A DNA stretch of 5,729 nucleotides from contig JAKFXU010000205.1 in NCBI GenBank assembly GCA_021731215.1, positions 1-5,729 on the forward strand. The letters are read 5' to 3'. The translations under genes were made by a program, and so were the position numbers. The notes under the pieces were generated by a model, which saw only the letters and a program-made list of their open reading frames with translations, ran no database searches and was not told the DNA's origin. This document shows positions 5,643 to 5,729 of this stretch, piece by piece. This DNA comes from Rhodoferax sp. GTDB taxonomy: Bacteria > Pseudomonadota > Gammaproteobacteria > Burkholderiales > Burkholderiaceae_C. Position 1 is the stretch's first letter. Each line of letters opens with the position of its first letter.

Positions 5643-5729
5643 GTTTGTTGGACGAGCCCGGTTCAAGCCGCAACGGCCTCGACTCCCTGAAAATATCTTT
5701 TCCCGTCGCACCGCTTGCAAGGGGCCTTG
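5621..5729 (+). CDS. Unrecognised reading frame starting at GTG, truncated by right edge
   Basis: A GTG at 5621 follows TAAGGT (5609-5614) at a good 6-base spacing and opens a frame that has no stop for the 36 codons to the window end. It begins [16 protein letters not shown] and continues to SLKISFPVAPLARGL. It overlaps nqrC by 19 bases in a different frame. It does not look like NqrD, whose N-terminus should show a NNPIALQVLGVCSALAV-type membrane helix. No membrane segment or signal peptide is visible in what remains. I cannot name a family. It could be a gene inserted between nqrC and nqrD, the first gene beyond a broken nqr operon, or a chance open frame. The Shine-Dalgarno and operon-like overlap are the main arguments for it being real. 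Confidence 0.45.
   Translation, partial: MRSHDLNRLLDEPGSSRNGLDSLKISFPVAPLARGL

Noticed and set aside
5659..5668. CGGTTCAAGC resembling a tRNA T-arm
   Set aside because: No acceptor stem, D-arm or anticodon arm fits around it; it is a short chance match.
1..5729. Mobile elements or CRISPR array
   Set aside because: No transposase, integrase, long terminal repeats or regularly spaced repeats were seen.

Overview
The window looks like chromosomal DNA from a GC-rich, polyhydroxyalkanoate (PHA)-storing betaproteobacterium. The phasin points towards Burkholderiales, perhaps Comamonadaceae. This placement rests on protein style and the combination of genes, not on a database search.

Layout. (1) Positions 1-1080, minus strand: a two-gene unit. 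A YbgC/FadM-type hot-dog acyl-CoA thioesterase (634-1080) overlaps by 4 bases (ATGA) a nitroreductase-family flavoprotein (637 down to 1), which runs off the left edge. (2) Positions 1081-1281: divergent intergenic region with a clear sigma-70 promoter (TTGCAT, 16 bp, TATAAT) reading towards the phasin. It is bracketed by two copies of one dyad, TGYTGC-N3-GCAACA, at 1138-1152 and 1197-1211. These are good candidates for operators of the PHA regulator PhaR. (3) Positions 1282-1824: phaP, the PHA-granule phasin. (4) Positions 1825-2225: about 400 bases without a gene. They hold small hairpins in the phasin 3' region, a textbook intrinsic terminator (11-bp stem, GCAA loop, T7), a second GC-rich hairpin, an A/T-rich dyad and the leader of the next operon. 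(5) Positions 2226-5639, plus strand: nqrA, nqrB and nqrC, the first three genes of the Na+-translocating NADH:quinone oxidoreductase. They are tightly coupled by a 1-base and a 14-base overlap. (6) Positions 5612-5729: a strong bulged hairpin spans the nqrC stop, and a GTG-started open frame with a Shine-Dalgarno sequence runs off the right edge.

How the genes work together. NqrA, NqrB and NqrC belong to the membrane complex that oxidises NADH, reduces ubiquinone and exports Na+. NqrB and NqrC each carry a recognisable site for covalent FMN (SGAT and AGAT). The phasin and its candidate PhaR sites belong to carbon storage. The thioesterase/nitroreductase pair is a separate divergent unit.

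Most unusual points: nqrD does not follow nqrC as expected and an unrecognised reading frame starts instead; the start of that frame lies inside the hairpin at the end of nqrC; nqrA lacks an in-frame ATG start; and the phasin promoter carries paired dyads. I saw no clear evidence of a wholly new system, mobile element, CRISPR array or RNA gene.
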